From the NCBI GenBank assembly GCA_032988195.1, contig JANTQE010000009.1:558001-622000 (forward strand): a DNA stretch of 64,000 bases, in the 5' to 3' direction. The position numbers and the translations under genes were made by a program. Below the pieces are notes generated by a model that saw only the letters and a list, made by a program, of their open reading frames with translations, was not told where the DNA came from and did not search any database. Shown piece by piece: positions 45,108 to 58,700 of the stretch. The stretch is from Arachnomyces sp. PD_36 (taxonomy: Eukaryota > Ascomycota > Eurotiomycetes > Onygenales > Arachnomycetaceae). Within the stretch, counting starts at the first letter, position 1. Each line of letters starts with the position of its first letter.

Positions 45108-45647
45108 GGAGTTCAGGGGTTGGAGCATGGGGAGATCGTGCCAGACCACACCCTCCCCGAGATGTCGTTAAAGTCTGGCCTCAGTAATGGGCATAATACC
45201 GCTACTTCCGACGGTATCTGCAGTTCTTTAGCCATATATCGCCGTGTCTCGAATCCACCCCCTGAAAGTGTACATATTTATAGGAAAGAGATAAAAAGTT
45301 CAACTATGAGTGCAGTTTGAACTTGTTAAAATAACCCCCAGGGTGTATCGACATGAAAAAACAATTGTATTTGCAAGAAGCCAGGAGAAAACGTTTATGA
45401 GATAAATCCCTCGTCAGTTGTAAGTCATAATAAGGGGGCGAACCGTTGGATTCCATTTGGTTCCTGTGCACGTGACCTTCTCCTGCGATCTGGCCAATTT
45501 GGAAGAATGGCCACCAAAAAAAAAGCTCAAGAGATTTCTTGCTGCCTCTTCCTCCCTTATCAACAACCTTCCCTTTCCCTACGACTTTCGCCGCCAAACG
45601 TACCCATCCCTAGTATTTAATACACTCGTCTCGGGCACTCTTTCACC
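45108..45647. other. Promoter region of the Pho88 gene
   Basis: CT-rich sequence in 45530-45600 just upstream of the start is typical for a highly expressed fungal gene. A 97-codon minus-strand frame at 45304-45597 is antisense to this tract and is not credible. Confidence 0.45.
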
Positions 45648-46426
45648 ATGGCTATCAATCCTCAAATGTATGTTACTTCCAATTACTTTCGCTTCCGGCC
45701 GCGCCCGTCGGGCTTGCGCCTTGAAGCTTTGGAACCCCTGCTATGAGATTTTACTCGGATTCTGTTGCTTGTGTATATACTGACTATGGACTTTGTTACT
45801 GCGCAGAACGAACCTGGTCATCATCCTTGGGATGATGCAGGTGTCGAAGAGAATCCCGTTCGATAACCCTGATGTCCTACTCGGAGTGCGAGCCATGTAC
45901 ATCCTCTCCAACGTCTTGATCGCGGGTATCTACCTCTACGTCCAGATGCAGATCAACAAGAAGAAAGGTTAGTTCCAAATCTACCAAATCCGCCGTTTTC
46001 TCACCGGATAAAACTAACGCGAATCTTCCCTTAGATCTCACGACCTTGAAATACGTTGAACCACCACCAATGGGCTCTCAAGAAGAACCCAAGCCCATCA
46101 CCACCACCGTCCAGGACTACGACAAGCAACAACTCCGCGCCCTCTTCAAGTCCCAGCTCATGGGCGTCGGAATGATGTGCGTCATGCACCTCTACTTCAA
46201 GTACACCAACCCACTCGTCATCCAGTCCATCATCCCCCTGAAGGGCGCGTTCGAGGGCAACCTCGTCAAGGTCCACCTCTTCGGCAAGCCCGCTAGCGGA
46301 GACCTCAAGAGGCCATGGAAGGCTGCTGGTGGATTGATGGGAATGGGACAGGGAGAGGTTAAGAGTGATAAGGCGAGCATTGATAGTGCTGAGAAGAGCT
46401 GGAGGGGTGGTGCGAAGGAAGAGTAG
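45648..46426 (+). CDS. Pho88/Snd3 family ER membrane protein
   Basis: Three exons: 45648-45667 (20 nt), 45807-45967 and 46035-46426; 190 residues. Introns of 139 and 67 nt; joins give MAINPQITNLVIILGMMQVSKRIPFDNPD and INKKKDLTTLKYVEPP, both family-typical. Two hydrophobic segments lie in exon 2 (NLVIILGMM; ILSNVLIAGIYLYVQMQI) and one in exon 3 (LMGVGMMCVMHLYFKY). The conserved core YDKQQLRALFKSQLMG and KYTNPLVIQSIIPLKGAFEGNLVKVHLFGKP is complete. First described as a phosphate transport factor, the yeast protein (Pho88/Snd3) is now known as part of the SRP-independent SND targeting route to the ER. The 20-nt first exon encodes fewer than seven residues. Lys-rich C-terminus. Confidence 0.95.
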
Positions 46427-48854
46427 ATGTAGCTCTTACTCTTGCTCTTTTCTTCTTCTTCTACTTCCCTGCTAATGTCTTCTCTTTCACTTTATATTCT
46501 TTTTTGGAAGGTATGGGATGCGGGCCCTAGGTACGTTGTGGGGTATTGTTATTAAAGACCGATGATCAGGCTTTTTTCGAAACCTGATATAAGTATAAAA
46601 TAATGGACGTTTAGAGCGATGACACGCTTGCTATGAATCTTTATTAGGTCGGGTCGGCTCTCTTTTCTATGTTCTCCCGTTTACTCCTTCAGTAGCAGAA
46701 GTTGAGAGCTTCTCCTTATCAGGAGTGCTCGACATTCCTGGGTCACGTGTTACAAGCATTCTGCATTCCTTCCCCAACCACGTGGTTGGCTCTCTTATTA
46801 TCACTTCAACGGGGTGAAAGGATATTATTTCTATCAAGAACTCTGGCCGCATTGCAGTCATGAGCTCCCAGTATCAAGTCGCTCCTACCTGAGAGACACT
46901 TCTCCTAGTTTCGACTCGCAAATCTCCTACTTACTTGCTGATGTGGAATAGCTTCTTCCACGCAGCTATATGTCCCCAGGCTGAACTTGAACACAGTTTA
47001 TCAAGGCGTGCCCCCCAAGTTTGATACCCAGGATGTGGAGACGGTTCAGCGAGATCCTGCGGAGATTACCACCTCCTGGCGCTCGGTATGGGACACTTTT
47101 CTCACCGACGTTCCAAACGTGATTGCATTCGCCATCGATTTGCTCTTGTCTATTGTGTTGGCTAGCGTATCTTGGAGCGCAACAGTTTCTATTCTTCGCA
47201 GCTGCTACTTACGGACATTCGGTATGCATCCCCGTGCCTAGTACGAAAAGGGGGGTTGGTCCTAGGACGCGGTTCTCTGAACTCTTTGGAGGAGTCATTG
47301 CAGAGACCGTGTGTCTTGGGTAGCGAGGTAATCATCAGTTGTGTGGCAAGGGGAAAGGCTGGTTGCGTGATGATCGCTCTCGGAATACCTCGAACCAAAC
47401 CTCCGTCTGGTTAAAGTATCACTTGGTGTGCCCGGTTGCAGGGGAGTAACGCAAGTTTGCCATTTGGAACCCTTTAGCGGTCTTAGTTTTTCGTAATTTG
47501 CCGTGTCGAGAGTCTCTTCGAATCGGTCATGTTGATGCTCTCCCAGCACGAAGCTGATACACTTGCTCTCACAGCTGTCCTCGACCAACTCGGTATATCT
47601 CCTGAATAATATGATTATATATGTGCGTGGCAAACATCCTGAAGCTTCTAAGGTATCTCATTGAAGAGGGCAGAGTTTCCTTTCAGCCCTGGGACTGAAG
47701 AGGCGGTGGAGTCCGCTGAGGAAAGGGGGCCGAAGGATTGGGGAACCGCGCCATTGCCATGAAGTCATCGACAATAATCAATGATTAAAGAGTCATCTGG
47801 AATGACTCTTCGGGTTACGAATCCTTCGTTTGTGATCATATGAATGGTGCCAAATATGGTTGAATAGGGGCGAAGTGGAAGGAAAAGGTCGTCGTCTTGT
47901 CATGGAATACAGGCAGTCCGGCACAAAATATGGATAAAAGTTGATGCGTTCCGAAAATGGAAGCTTGAAGCTTAGTCATGCCGGCGATGTTTGGGTGAAC
48001 CATCTGTAGCTCTTCATGCATGTTCTCTGCGATACGATAAGCTCGGTGTCTGCAAGAGAGAGGGAAGGGGTTTCGAAAGATGAGAAATAAATCCATCATT
48101 GGCTGCGCCCCGCCAGGCAGAGAGCGATTGGCGTGTGATGTGAGAAGAAACTGGAGGGTCCCTGATTGCTCGGTCAATCGATTGAGTATCCCGGTGTGTC
48201 AAAGCGGAAAAGTGAGATATCATTTTGCGGGTGGTCCAGCATTAGATGGCTAGCCTTCCCACCTTTACTCTTCCTGCCCCTCTATCAAAGCCACCTGGAC
48301 CTTGTTAGCAAAGTGCCTCAACGCCGTGGCAACGAGATGAAAGAACGACAGGGAAGAACTGCGAGACGATGAACGGCGAATCGAATCGAAATGTACCCGT
48401 ACATGTTAACCGGGTCCAGAGATAACCATCCCAACCACCGTTCTTATTATTAATTCCCGGACCTTGAACTCTCTGAACCCGAAGCGACTCCAGAACGTCC
48501 GTTGGGATAGTCTAATACAGAGTTTCTATTTATTTCTGTGTTTTGATCTGATCGTTTAATTCTTGCGTCACTCCTTGTCCTCGTAGTAATTTTTTTAATC
48601 AAGTATATATTCCCCCCTCCTCCTCCCCCCACCAAGAAATTTTTTACTTTTCTGCTCTTCTTTTTATCTTCTTCAACTCACAACTATCAATTACTCTTCG
48701 TCTAGATAAAGTATCTATCCTATTACCTCTAGCTACTCTTCTCACCTGTAAGTTGTTGTACTCACTGTCTTGTTGTTCCGTTCCCTCACCTTTCGTTCGC
48801 ATTGAACAACTGAACTGACGTGCCCCGCCATCATCATAGCTCTAGATCGCCACT
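46427..48854. other. 2.4 kb region between Pho88 and GAPDH
   Basis: One stretch (46974-47241) is exon-like: after a CACGCAG acceptor it reads LYVPRLNLNTVYQGVPPK and a hydrophobic helix (VPNVIAFAIDLLLSIVLA), but I found no start exon or continuation. The stretch 48600-48850 is CT-rich and AT-rich leader sequence of the strongly expressed GAPDH gene. The other frames are not convincing. Confidence 0.4.
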
Positions 48855-50522
48855 ATGGTTACCAAGGTATGGTCCAACCCATCAACAAGAGCTCTCCCAA
48901 AGCTCTCGAGCAACGGAAATAGAAGAAACGATTTCTATCTATCGGGCAAAATAAACTAAACATGTTCCTCTTCTACAGGCAGGAATCAACGGCTTCGGTC
49001 GCATTGGAAGAATTGTACGTTTTTTCCCTCTCTCTGCCCCTCCAAGCCTGGGCCACAGTCTCCTTTACTCCGTGAAACCCCCCAACTAACCTCTCCGTTT
49101 CTTCTTCGCAGGTCTTCCGTAACGCGTGAGTCTTTTTTTCTTCTTTCTCTTTTCCATTGAATTATCGTCTCCACGAGATTCCCTCGGCTTCTTTCCTTTC
49201 TCTTGTCTCTGCCTGTCGATCAGGTTTGTTCTGGCGAAAGAAGGGAATGGCTTCCGTTACTACCCGACCCGCATCGGAAAGGAGTTCCTTTGCGACCCAT
49301 CTCTATCCATAACAATTACCTAACGGGATCATTTTTTCGGCTACAGGATTGAGCACGACGATGTTGAGGTTGTCGCTGTCAATGACCCCTTCATTGAGCC
49401 CAAGTATGCGGTATGGTTCTCTCTTGTTTCTGGACTGGAAACACCCCACCTTTGCCAAGAATTGAATTATCGGAATCAGAGACACCGGACTAATGGCGTA
49501 TTTCGATCTGTATAGGCCTACATGCTCAAGTATGACTCCCAGCACGGTCAATTCAAGGGCGACATCAAGGTTGATGGCCAGAACTTGGTCGTCAACGGCA
49601 AGACCGTCCGCTTCTACACTGAGCGTGACCCCGCCGCCATCCCCTGGTCTGAGACCGGAGCTACCTACATTGTCGAGTCCACCGGTGTTTTCACCACCAC
49701 CGAGAAGGCCCAGGCTCACTTGAAGGGTGGCGCCAAGAAGGTCGTCATCTCCGCCCCCTCCGCCGATGCCCCCATGTTCGTCATGGGAGTCAACCAGGAG
49801 ACCTACAAGTCCGACATCCCAGTCCTCTCCAACGCCTCTTGCACCACCAACTGCCTCGCCCCTCTCGCAAAGGTCGTCAACGACAACTTCGGACTCGTTG
49901 AGGGTTTGATGACCACCATCCACTCCTACACTGCCACCCAGAAGACCGTCGATGGTCCCTCCGCCAAGGACTGGAGAGGTGGACGTACCGCTGCCCAGAA
50001 CATCATTCCCAGCAGCACCGGTGCCGCCAAGGCCGTCGGAAAGGTCATCCCCTCTCTGAACGGCAAGCTTACCGGAATGTCCATGCGTGTGCCCACTTCC
50101 AACGTCTCCGTTGTTGATCTTACCTGCCGCCTTGAGAAGTCTGTCACCTACGACCAGATCAAGGACACCATCAAGAAGGCCTCTGAGAACGAGCTCAAGG
50201 GTATGTGTCGAACGACTCATGAATTCTTGTCTGGGGGACAATTTGTTAACTCTTGTTCACAGGTATCCTTGCTTACTCCGAGGACGCTCTCGTCTCCACT
50301 GATTTGAACGGAGACAACCACTCCTCCATCTTCGATGCCCAGGCCGGTATTGCCCTCAACGACAACTTCGTCAAGTTGGTCGCATGGTACGACAACGAGT
50401 GGGGTTACTCCCGCCGTGTCATTGACCTGATCGGTAAGTTTCTTCGTTCCTCATCCACAAAATGATATGATAGCTGATTTCCCTTCCCAGCCTACATCGC
50501 CAAGGTCGACGGTAACGCATAG
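48855..50522 (+). CDS. gpdA: Glyceraldehyde-3-phosphate dehydrogenase
   Basis: Seven exons: 48855-48866 (12 nt), 48979-49014 (36), 49112-49125 (14), 49347-49410 (64), 49516-50200, 50263-50433 and 50491-50522; 337 residues. The protein starts MVTKAGINGFGRIGRIVFRNA (NAD-binding GxGxxG-type loop), contains the active-site SNASCTTNCLAPLAKV with catalytic Cys near residue 151, the His partner in THSYTATQKTVDGP-like IHSYTATQKTVDGPS, and the C-terminal WYDNEWGYSRRVIDLI. It reversibly oxidises glyceraldehyde-3-phosphate with NAD in glycolysis. The strong codon bias (C-ending codons) and CT-rich leader mark very high expression; the same bias makes a long open antisense frame that is not a gene. The gene symbol follows common fungal usage. 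Confidence 0.98.
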
Positions 50523-52304
50523 GAATCAGGACAGAGCTATCAAAACAAGAGCCTCCTCTAAATGAGCCACGAGAAAGAGGATGGAAAACTCCCCTCCCCT
50601 CCCTCTACCCGAATGAGAGAGAGGGTATGCCCTATATGAAAAAAGAAAGCAAGCAAAAAAATTAATAGTTTTTTCAAAAAACCAAATTCGGGAAACAAAT
50701 TAAACTTATATGTAGAAAAAGCGATTGTGCATATCTCCAGCAAAGCTCTTCCTCCTTCTCTTGGAACCTTCTTCGATTCTATCGATCTTTCGTGATACAA
50801 CCATGACGATGACGGGTAACGACAGATTGCGAGAGAAGAGGAACAAACCGACTCTACTCCGACGCAAGGCTTGTGATGAAGCAAGCCTTTGGCTTCTTCT
50901 CGTGAATATGGCGGGAATTCTTTCCATAGCATTAGGAATCAAAAAATCAAACACTCCATTCCAAGTCGTGTCTTCGTAAACTCTTTCCTTCGTGTCCAAC
51001 TTCAACTGAAGTCGATTTAATACTCAAGCTGACTAACCCCGCCAAGCCTCTACACCGTAGCGTAATTGGTCCCATATAAAATTCCGTGAGACCACAGAGC
51101 TCAAAGACGCAACTCTATTATTCCTTTTCTTTTCTTATTTCGTGAAGACGGAAGACCATTTTGATATACCGACGAAACAAACCGAACCACCTTATTCTTA
51201 CTGCTCCTTGTCCACCTCCTTAGCTGCTGTGTTGGTGGCTTCCTCTCGCCTTTAGATTATACATAGAGAGTTTCGTTTTTTTACTTGTCGGGCTTTCTGA
51301 GGTTGGGTCTGGCTCCGTGCTGGGTGGTACTTAGCTTGTTGTTGTGAGGCCCCGTAACGCTCGCTCCGGGGGGTATATTCCCGACTCCTTGGGTCGCTAT
51401 ATTTGACATAATAAATTGAGGGTGGGAGCTCCCCGTAAAGAATCTAGTGAAAGGTTCTTTTCTTCTGAGAGATTCATAGTCAAGGTAAGTAGACTGCTCA
51501 TATATAGAGCTGTCGGGTGTCCCTGAATTTAGCATTTCAATTGAAGCTCATCGTGGCTCTTCCTTGATGCATGGCATATTTGCTAACGGAGCTTGCAGGA
51601 TCTGGAGGAATAATAAGCCTATCTATCTTCCTTTTAAATCATCACGACAAAGGCTGCTACCTCCTATATCTCTGGGACCGCTCCACCCAAGGAGCGGGAA
51701 GAACAGAACCAGAGGGGGAGAGCAAGGGAGATACTATCTTCATATCTGCTCTCTGTTTCAGGTTTTTTGGCCGGCTTCCCTGGCTGATTTTCTCTCGGAT
51801 CTTTCTCTGCTTGCTTCGATCCTCTTCTCGTTTTCTCCGGTTTCTGGTGTTTGCTTTAAAAGGCCCGGTGCGGTTTTTCTTCCTCGTTGAACGTTGTGTG
51901 TGTAAGAGGAGATACCCTAATCAGTTTTTACATTCCTTTCTTTGCTCATCCGTGAGCTGCTGAGTTTTTGTTTCTCCCCTTTGCAGTTATTATTTCGATT
52001 CTTCTTTAATCTCTGAGGTTTTTTGTTGCTGTTTGTTCTTGTTCACAAAGGGTGGAGATATTAACAAGAGGGTTAGATATTTGCTCCCTTGCCCTGGCTT
52101 GTTTTATATCCTTCTTTTGCGTTCCGTAACCATTCACCTCTGCGGCGAACTTATTCCCAACCGAGAAACAAGCTCTGCAAGCACCTCTGCGAGAAACGGA
52201 TCCGAGCATGACTCTTTGAACATACAAGACAAACTTGTTCAAACTGGGAACTCGGATCTAATCGTTTCTCGAGATATCTTTGCTCTTCTTTTAATCGATC
52301 GAAG
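50523..52304. other. 1.8 kb region: GAPDH 3' end and leader of the histone deacetylase gene
   Basis: 50523-50720 is the GAPDH 3' UTR-like part with A-tracts. 51700-52300 is CT-rich and probably the long 5' leader of the HDA1 gene. Frames of 84-130 codons (50725-50979, 51571-51963, 52033-52398) lack domains and follow the CT bias. Confidence 0.45.
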
Positions 52305-55300
52305 ATGGAGGGAGACGAGGATACAACAATGGGAGGTACTGGTCCACCGAAGTCGATTCCAATCGGATCGGGCCGTCCTTCAAGCGCAAGCCCAGTGAAA
52401 CCTAGCGGGGCCTCACTCCCGGTGAATGGAAGCCAAGCAGCTCCCATTCCCTCACCTAGCTTCGAACAATCTCATAAAGAACCCGCCCCACTTCCTTCTT
52501 CTCACCAACAACACCCAACACAAGAAAATACAACACCACCAACCCCCGCCGCCGCGTTGAAAAGCGCGGCAGCAAACAGCGACGAGAAGTCGTCGACGGA
52601 TAACGACGCCGAGGATAGCCTCATGGAAGAGGATTCCGATTTCGACGACGAAGAAATTACCATGATGCGTGGCCTAACTGTCTCCTCGCAGGTGACGGGT
52701 CTGTGTTACGATACTCGCATGAGATATCACTGTGAGGTGAGACCTACTGCAGACGTTCATCCCGAGGATCCTAGACGGATCTATCACATATACAAGGCGC
52801 TGTGTCGAGCGGGTCTGTTCGATGACCCTGAGCTGTCTTCGAGACCTCTGGTCGATAATCCTATGAGACGGATCTACATTCGCGACGCGACGAAGGAGGA
52901 GATCTGCCTCATTCATACTTCAGAGCATTATGACTTCGTTAAGAGCACTCAGGGTAAGTACTTATCTTCTCGCTCGTTTCCCCTTGAGACGGTGAAAGAG
53001 ATCATCGATGTCTCTCAGTTTGTGTCCTTGAAGCTAACTTCTTGTTTTTGTCGTTACAGAGATGTCAGATGAAGAGCTTATTGCACTTGAAGAATCCCGA
53101 GACTCGATCTACTTCAACGGCTTGACCTTTCTTTCTTCCGTCCTGTCAGCTGGTGGTGCTATCGAAACTTGCCGCGCCGTCGTTTCTGGAGAGGTCAAGA
53201 ACGCCATCGCGGTTATTCGCCCTCCAGGACACCATGCCGAAGTTGACAAGACGATGGGGTTTTGCCTTTTCAATAATGTCTGCGTCGCTGCGAAAGCCTG
53301 CCAGACTGAGTTCAAGGATACATGCAGGAAGATTCTGATTTTGGACTGGTAGGTGTTTCATTTCTTTCTATTAGGGATTTACTTGCGGCGCGACACTAAC
53401 TGAGTATAGGGATGTTCACCATGGTAGGATCCAATCGCGATTCTATCTAGATTTTGAAAAGAGAAAGACTGACGCCTTCTAGGAAACGGGGTTCAAAAAG
53501 CTTTCTATGAAGACCCGAATGTTCTATACATCTCACTTCACGTTTACCAGGATGGAAGATTCTACCCCGGTGGCAAAGATGGAGACATGGACTGCTGTGG
53601 TGAGGGACCTGGTGTGGGAAAGTAAGTCGTCACCCCGCGATGGAAGTGAACTGGTCTTGGCACTGATCCACGTCACTTCAGAAATGTGAACATCCCCTGG
53701 CCCTGCCAAGGAATGGGCGATGGTGACTACATGTATGCCTTTCAGCAGGTGATTATGCCTATCGCCTATGAATTTGATCCGGACCTTGTTATCAGTGAGT
53801 TTCATTGACATAGTTCCCGTCACTTTATGGGCACTTGATGATAATTTTATAGTCTCGGCTGGATTCGATGCTGCTGTGGGTGACGACTTGGGTGGCTGCT
53901 TCGTCACGCCGGCTTGTTATGCTCATATGACGCATATGCTCATGAACTTAGCCGGTGGAAAGCTTGCTGTTTGCCTCGAGGTATGTATTCACTGTGGTCA
54001 TTCCATAGCTCAGACTCTCGCGATGAAATCTGAAGTTTCGAGTATCGAAATGAGATTCCGTCACATATATCCACTTCTCACTATGGGTACTAATCTGTTG
54101 AATAGGGTGGATATAATTTCCGCTCCATCTCCAAATCAGCCCTTGCCGTTACTCGTACCTTGATGGGTGAAACTCCCGACCGTTTGCCACCTACCGCACC
54201 CGGGGAAGACGCCGTGAAGACTGTTCGCCGTGTGGCCATGATCCATTCTAAGCATTGGCAGTGCATGTACCCTAAGGGTATGTATTCATTTTACTTTGCC
54301 AGATGAGGATTTTACTTTATCGACGGTGATACTTACTGTCATTCCAGGACCCCAGGAGCATGTTTGGACTAACAGAGTTCATGGTAAGCTTCAAATTTTC
54401 GTTAATAAGTATAGTTACGTGTTTTACTAACTGTTATCTTGCAGATATCATTCGCCAATATCAATCTAAGCAGCTATTCAATGAGTTCAAGCTCACCAAC
54501 CTTTTCGTATATCGAAACAAAATCTCAACTTCATTCCAAGATCAAGTGCTCGCAAGGTAAGATTTATTGTCATGCCTCTAAAGAAGATATAGCGTACTAA
54601 ATACTGGCGGGGATTTACAGCTCAAACTATGACCAGGAGCGGCCTTTACTAGTTATCTTCCATGATCCGTAAGTCTCATACTATCCCTATCTCTATACAC
54701 ATGGCCACGTTCACTAACAATACCTCCAGCCCCGAACTAATGGGAGTCCCTCACCCGGTTACCAACAAACTAGAATCACATAACTGCTGGCTGGTGTGTC
54801 ATTTCTTTATTTCAACTCCATTCTCTCACATCTCAAAAAATCCAACGAGCTAAGTCCTCGCTAACGTATTTTTCTTAACTGATGGAAGGCTGATGTCGTC
54901 AAGGATTATATTGAATGGGCTGTAGGTAAAGGATTCGGAGTTATCGATGTTAACGTCCCAACCCATACTACCGACAAGGAAACTCCAGGCCCTGGGCAGT
55001 ATGAGGACGAAGATCAGAATTTGGTGAAGGATACAGAGGAGCTTGCGGGTTACTTGTGGGAGAACTATATTGAGTATGTTGCCTATTCACCGAGTGATCA
55101 ACCTCCCCCTTTATTTCTAACAAAGCCCAGACCCAACAGCGCAACCGAGATCTTCTTCCTCGGAATCGGCGATGCCTTTTACGGCATAGCAAATCTTCTT
55201 ATGAACCGCGACACCATCTACAATCGTCTCACTGGCGTCATTTCCTACGTCGGAAAGAACCCCGTTCGCGCAATCTCTAGCAACAACGATCCCAACCTAT

Positions 55301-55702
55301 CCCGTTGGTATAAATCGGTGAGTCACCAAATTCCCATCTCCTCAAACAATACTCTCCTCGCTGTATAAGCGATCCATCATCTAACTTTTTCCTTTCCTCT
55401 TACTATAGAACTCCCTCGTCTTCGTATCCGCCAACCACGGCGTCTGGAGCGGCCCTGATGGCTTCCGCAAACCTTCAAAGCGCTACGGAACCCTCCATAA
55501 GTCCTCCAAGATCGGCCTTTCAGAGATGTTGGTGCAGCATAAGTCGGATGTTTTTGACTGGATTCTGCAGAGGGTTGGGGTTGAGGAGAGTGAGAGTGGG
55601 AGTGGTGAGGGGGGTGAGGGTGGAGCTAGAGCTGGTGGTGGTGGTGGTGGTGTTGCGAGAGGTGCTGGGGAGAGGGATGGGATGATTACGAGTGTGGATT
55701 GA
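52305..55702 (+). CDS. Class II histone deacetylase with Arb2 domain (Hda1/Clr3/HdaA type)
   Basis: Fourteen exons: 52305-52953, 53060-53348, 53410-53423, 53483-53621, 53682-53794, 53853-53980, 54106-54277, 54348-54383, 54445-54556, 54621-54668, 54730-54793, 54889-55073, 55131-55317, 55409-55702. All phases agree; 809 residues. After a disordered acidic N-terminus comes the deacetylase domain from about 125: VTGLCYDTRMRYHCEV, RPPGHHAE (tandem catalytic His about 274-275), DWDVHHGNGVQ (zinc Asp/His), ISAGFDAAVGD (zinc Asp) and LEGGYN. The C-terminal third (SNYDQERPLLVIFHDPPELMG, GFGVIDVNVP, IFFLGIGDAFYGIANLL, NHGVWSG) is the Arb2 domain, which marks the Hda1 class. It deacetylates histone H3 for gene silencing and metabolite control. 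The last 40 residues are a Glu/Gly-rich tail with about eight Gly in a row. Confidence 0.95.
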
Positions 55703-58700
55703 GATATTGAGATTGGACTTTACGAATGGGTGTGTGAAGAAGTGAGAGATGGTTTGAGAGAGAGAGAGAGATTGGCAGGCAGCATGATGCGAGGGGTTGG
55801 AAAGGGAGAAGCGAGAGGATGGACGGACGGATGGATGAATTGATGAGTTCTGGTTTGGGAGTCGGTTCAAGTTCTCTATATTGAACATCTCCTACTGACC
55901 TTTATATTTCTTATGCTATTAGCAAGTCCCAAGGGGTGAGTGAGTGAGTGGGTGAGGGTGTATCTCACTTCTGCATCCCCCCCTATTCTCCTAGATTCTA
56001 ATTATTATTATATTATATTTCTTATATTATTTTTCTGGGAGTAGCATTATATGCTATCTTTGCCTCGCCCTGGGTATTTGGAGCCTCGATGCCTGAGGCC
56101 CTAAGCAGACCTTAGCAAGAAAAAGTCCATGTGTGACAAAACAGTACTAGCGTGAGATCCGATCACATGACCAAAAAGGTTCCTTCAGTTGTCCATCGTG
56201 CATGAAATTTCGGCACCAACAGAAACATCGAGCCACACCAACAAACTGGGGTGTGGGTGAAAAAGATTCTTCCACGGGAGTTAATTTGTACGACAGATTG
56301 ATTCCGAATTTCGGAAAAGGGTATACCCTCAGGGATTACTGTCGAATGTTGAAGATAGATTATTGGAGGCAGGGCAGGGCAGGCCGTCGTAATCTCTCGG
56401 AAGAAATCTCCAACTTCATGCTTCGAGTGTGGGCCAGTGGGGTCGTGGATGATGAGATTGAGTCGTGAGGCCTGGCTCAACACCCGGGTCAAGGGTTTCT
56501 GATTCACTTGAGGTTGAGGGGCCGATGCGTCTTTTGTCTTTGCGGGAGAGGGTGATATCGAAATATTCCGAGACATTGCCGCAAGGACGATTAAATTGAG
56601 GAGTTCGCATTTCACCAGACCACCAAAGACTTTCTGCACTGCAGATGAACTCGGGTTTGCGGATGGGAGCAAACACTTTTTCGCATGGGCCGACGACCCA
56701 CGCCATGATAGGGTAAAAGATCGCCTCTGTTTGTGGAGGTCTGGGGAGGGGCATCGATTTGTATCTGCTGAAGGAAACAGCGAAAAAGCAGCTGCAAGCG
56801 CTTGATGACTGGATAGGCAGACCGCTCCAGTTACAGCTTGCCATTGGAACGGGGAAACCAGCAACATGCATCGCCAGGATTTTTTAAGTTGCGCATGGCT
56901 TCAAATTCAGGCTTTCCCAATTTCGCTGATGAACAGCGCAGCTTTTGACTTTCCCACATTGGTTTTTTTTTTCTTCTTCTTCTTCAGGCTTTTCAGCTTG
57001 ATCCAGTCAGGTTGGGTGTTCAGGGAAAATCCACACCAGCACGGTTCGTGATGCTCTCTTTGCGATGGAGTGATGTCTTCGACACGTCGAATTATCAACG
57101 GAATACCCGTTCCCGCCCGTCCTGCTCAAGATTTTTGAGCCACTGAGCCACAATTTGGCCCTTGCTGTCGATAGTTATTTTAACCGTCCTGATCCGTTCT
57201 CCGTCCGCCTCTAATCTGATCTTGACGACGCATCCTTGCACCATGTTGACCCCCTCTTTCAAATTCTGCTTTTCCCCATCTTTCAAGCCTCCTTTGGCTT
57301 TTGGGGACCGTGATCTTGAGAGTTCAAATTGTGAAGCAGAATGGTGGTACCGATGATATCTCAAGTGTATCTCGATCGTGATGAATACTTTTGACTTGCG
57401 CCCGATCAAACCCCCTCCACCTTCGTGCTCACACCCCCTCCCTTATGTTTGTTTCGCCGCCGTTCTTTTTCCAGGAGGGAGAAAATAATTCATTATTAAG
57501 CCTTGCTGCGGCGTGCAAGCCGACCCAGACTTTGCCAAATTCCTCATCCATCCCGAACATGAATAATAATCCTCGGGATTCAACCCCGTGTTCCCTCTGA
57601 AACACAACACGCATACAAGTATCATCTTTTTTCTCATGAAGCTGTGGCGAGCTTCCCTCGAAAGGGCTTCCAGAACCAATCAATCCGACAATAAACAGTG
57701 AAAAATAAACGCAGAGGCAAAAGATCTCGAAGCTTGCGGCGCATCAACAAGAGATCTCTTCTTTGTCGACCCATTTTCTCGGAATCGGAAATACATAGCA
57801 ACAAGGGTCCAATACGATAATATTACGATACTTTCGATCCGCCAATCTCTTTGGCCTGCGAATAAGGAGCATCTTTCCATCTTTCTGAGTAAACTCTCTG
57901 TATGGCTCAAACCCAACAGCGCCGCCTCGTATCCTATCACTGTTATGAATGGGATGTCTTGCGCAGCTTGAGGGTTACGGGAAGAGCAGGCAGTGACTTT
58001 CTGGTTCTTTAAAATCTGTTTGCCGGAGCCCTGAGTCAACGCGATGACTCGAAACCTCGAAGAATGAGGGTTCGAAATCATCGAATAAGAACAAGGAAAA
58101 GAATATCGCCTTTCAAGTGTCGTATTATATCAAAACTAAACATCGGCTTAAGAAACTGTCTTCCCCTTGGGGTACCCAAGCTCCCGGGCTATTGGAAAGA
58201 GCTTACTTGGCCTTGAAGCTCTTCTCTCCTGAGTTGAGACAAGTCGGTGGGAAGCAAAGGACATAAAGGAGAGAAAAAGAAAAGAAAAATAGCGAGAAAA
58301 AAAAAGTAGGAACAAAAATCTCGAGAGGATCCCCAAAGGGTCAACTCTTTTCAAGAAACAGCAAAAGCCCCATAACATCGTCCCTTAAGTGTTACCCCTT
58401 TTCTCAGGTCTTCGTCCGCCCTTTTTGATATTCCAATATAAAAGTATCAAAGTACCGGGAAACTGTAAATTGTATGAAAAGGTACAAAGTCAGGTTTCCT
58501 GCCGTAAAAAAGAAAACCTAACCTAAAGAAGTCACTCTCACGTGACACCCGCACTCAATCATTCTTCTTTCGTTTCTTTCTCTCTTTCTCACTTTCTTCT
58601 CCTTCTCTTCCAACCAGGCCAAACACTTTTCTCTTCCCTCCCTCTTCCGATATTTGCCTGCGTCTTCTTCTTCTCTATCAATCCCTTTCTCTTGTTGTTA

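Noticed and set aside
49303..50241. 312-codon open frame antisense to GAPDH
   Set aside because: It is exactly antisense to the strongly codon-biased GAPDH exons; its Gly/Val/Leu-rich product is the mirror of that bias and it crosses the true exons and introns without any splice logic.
56163..56867. 234-codon minus-strand frame between the deacetylase and Pin4-like genes
   Set aside because: No recognisable domain, a mixed low-information composition, a second overlapping frame of 151 codons on the same strand, and no splice context or start features.
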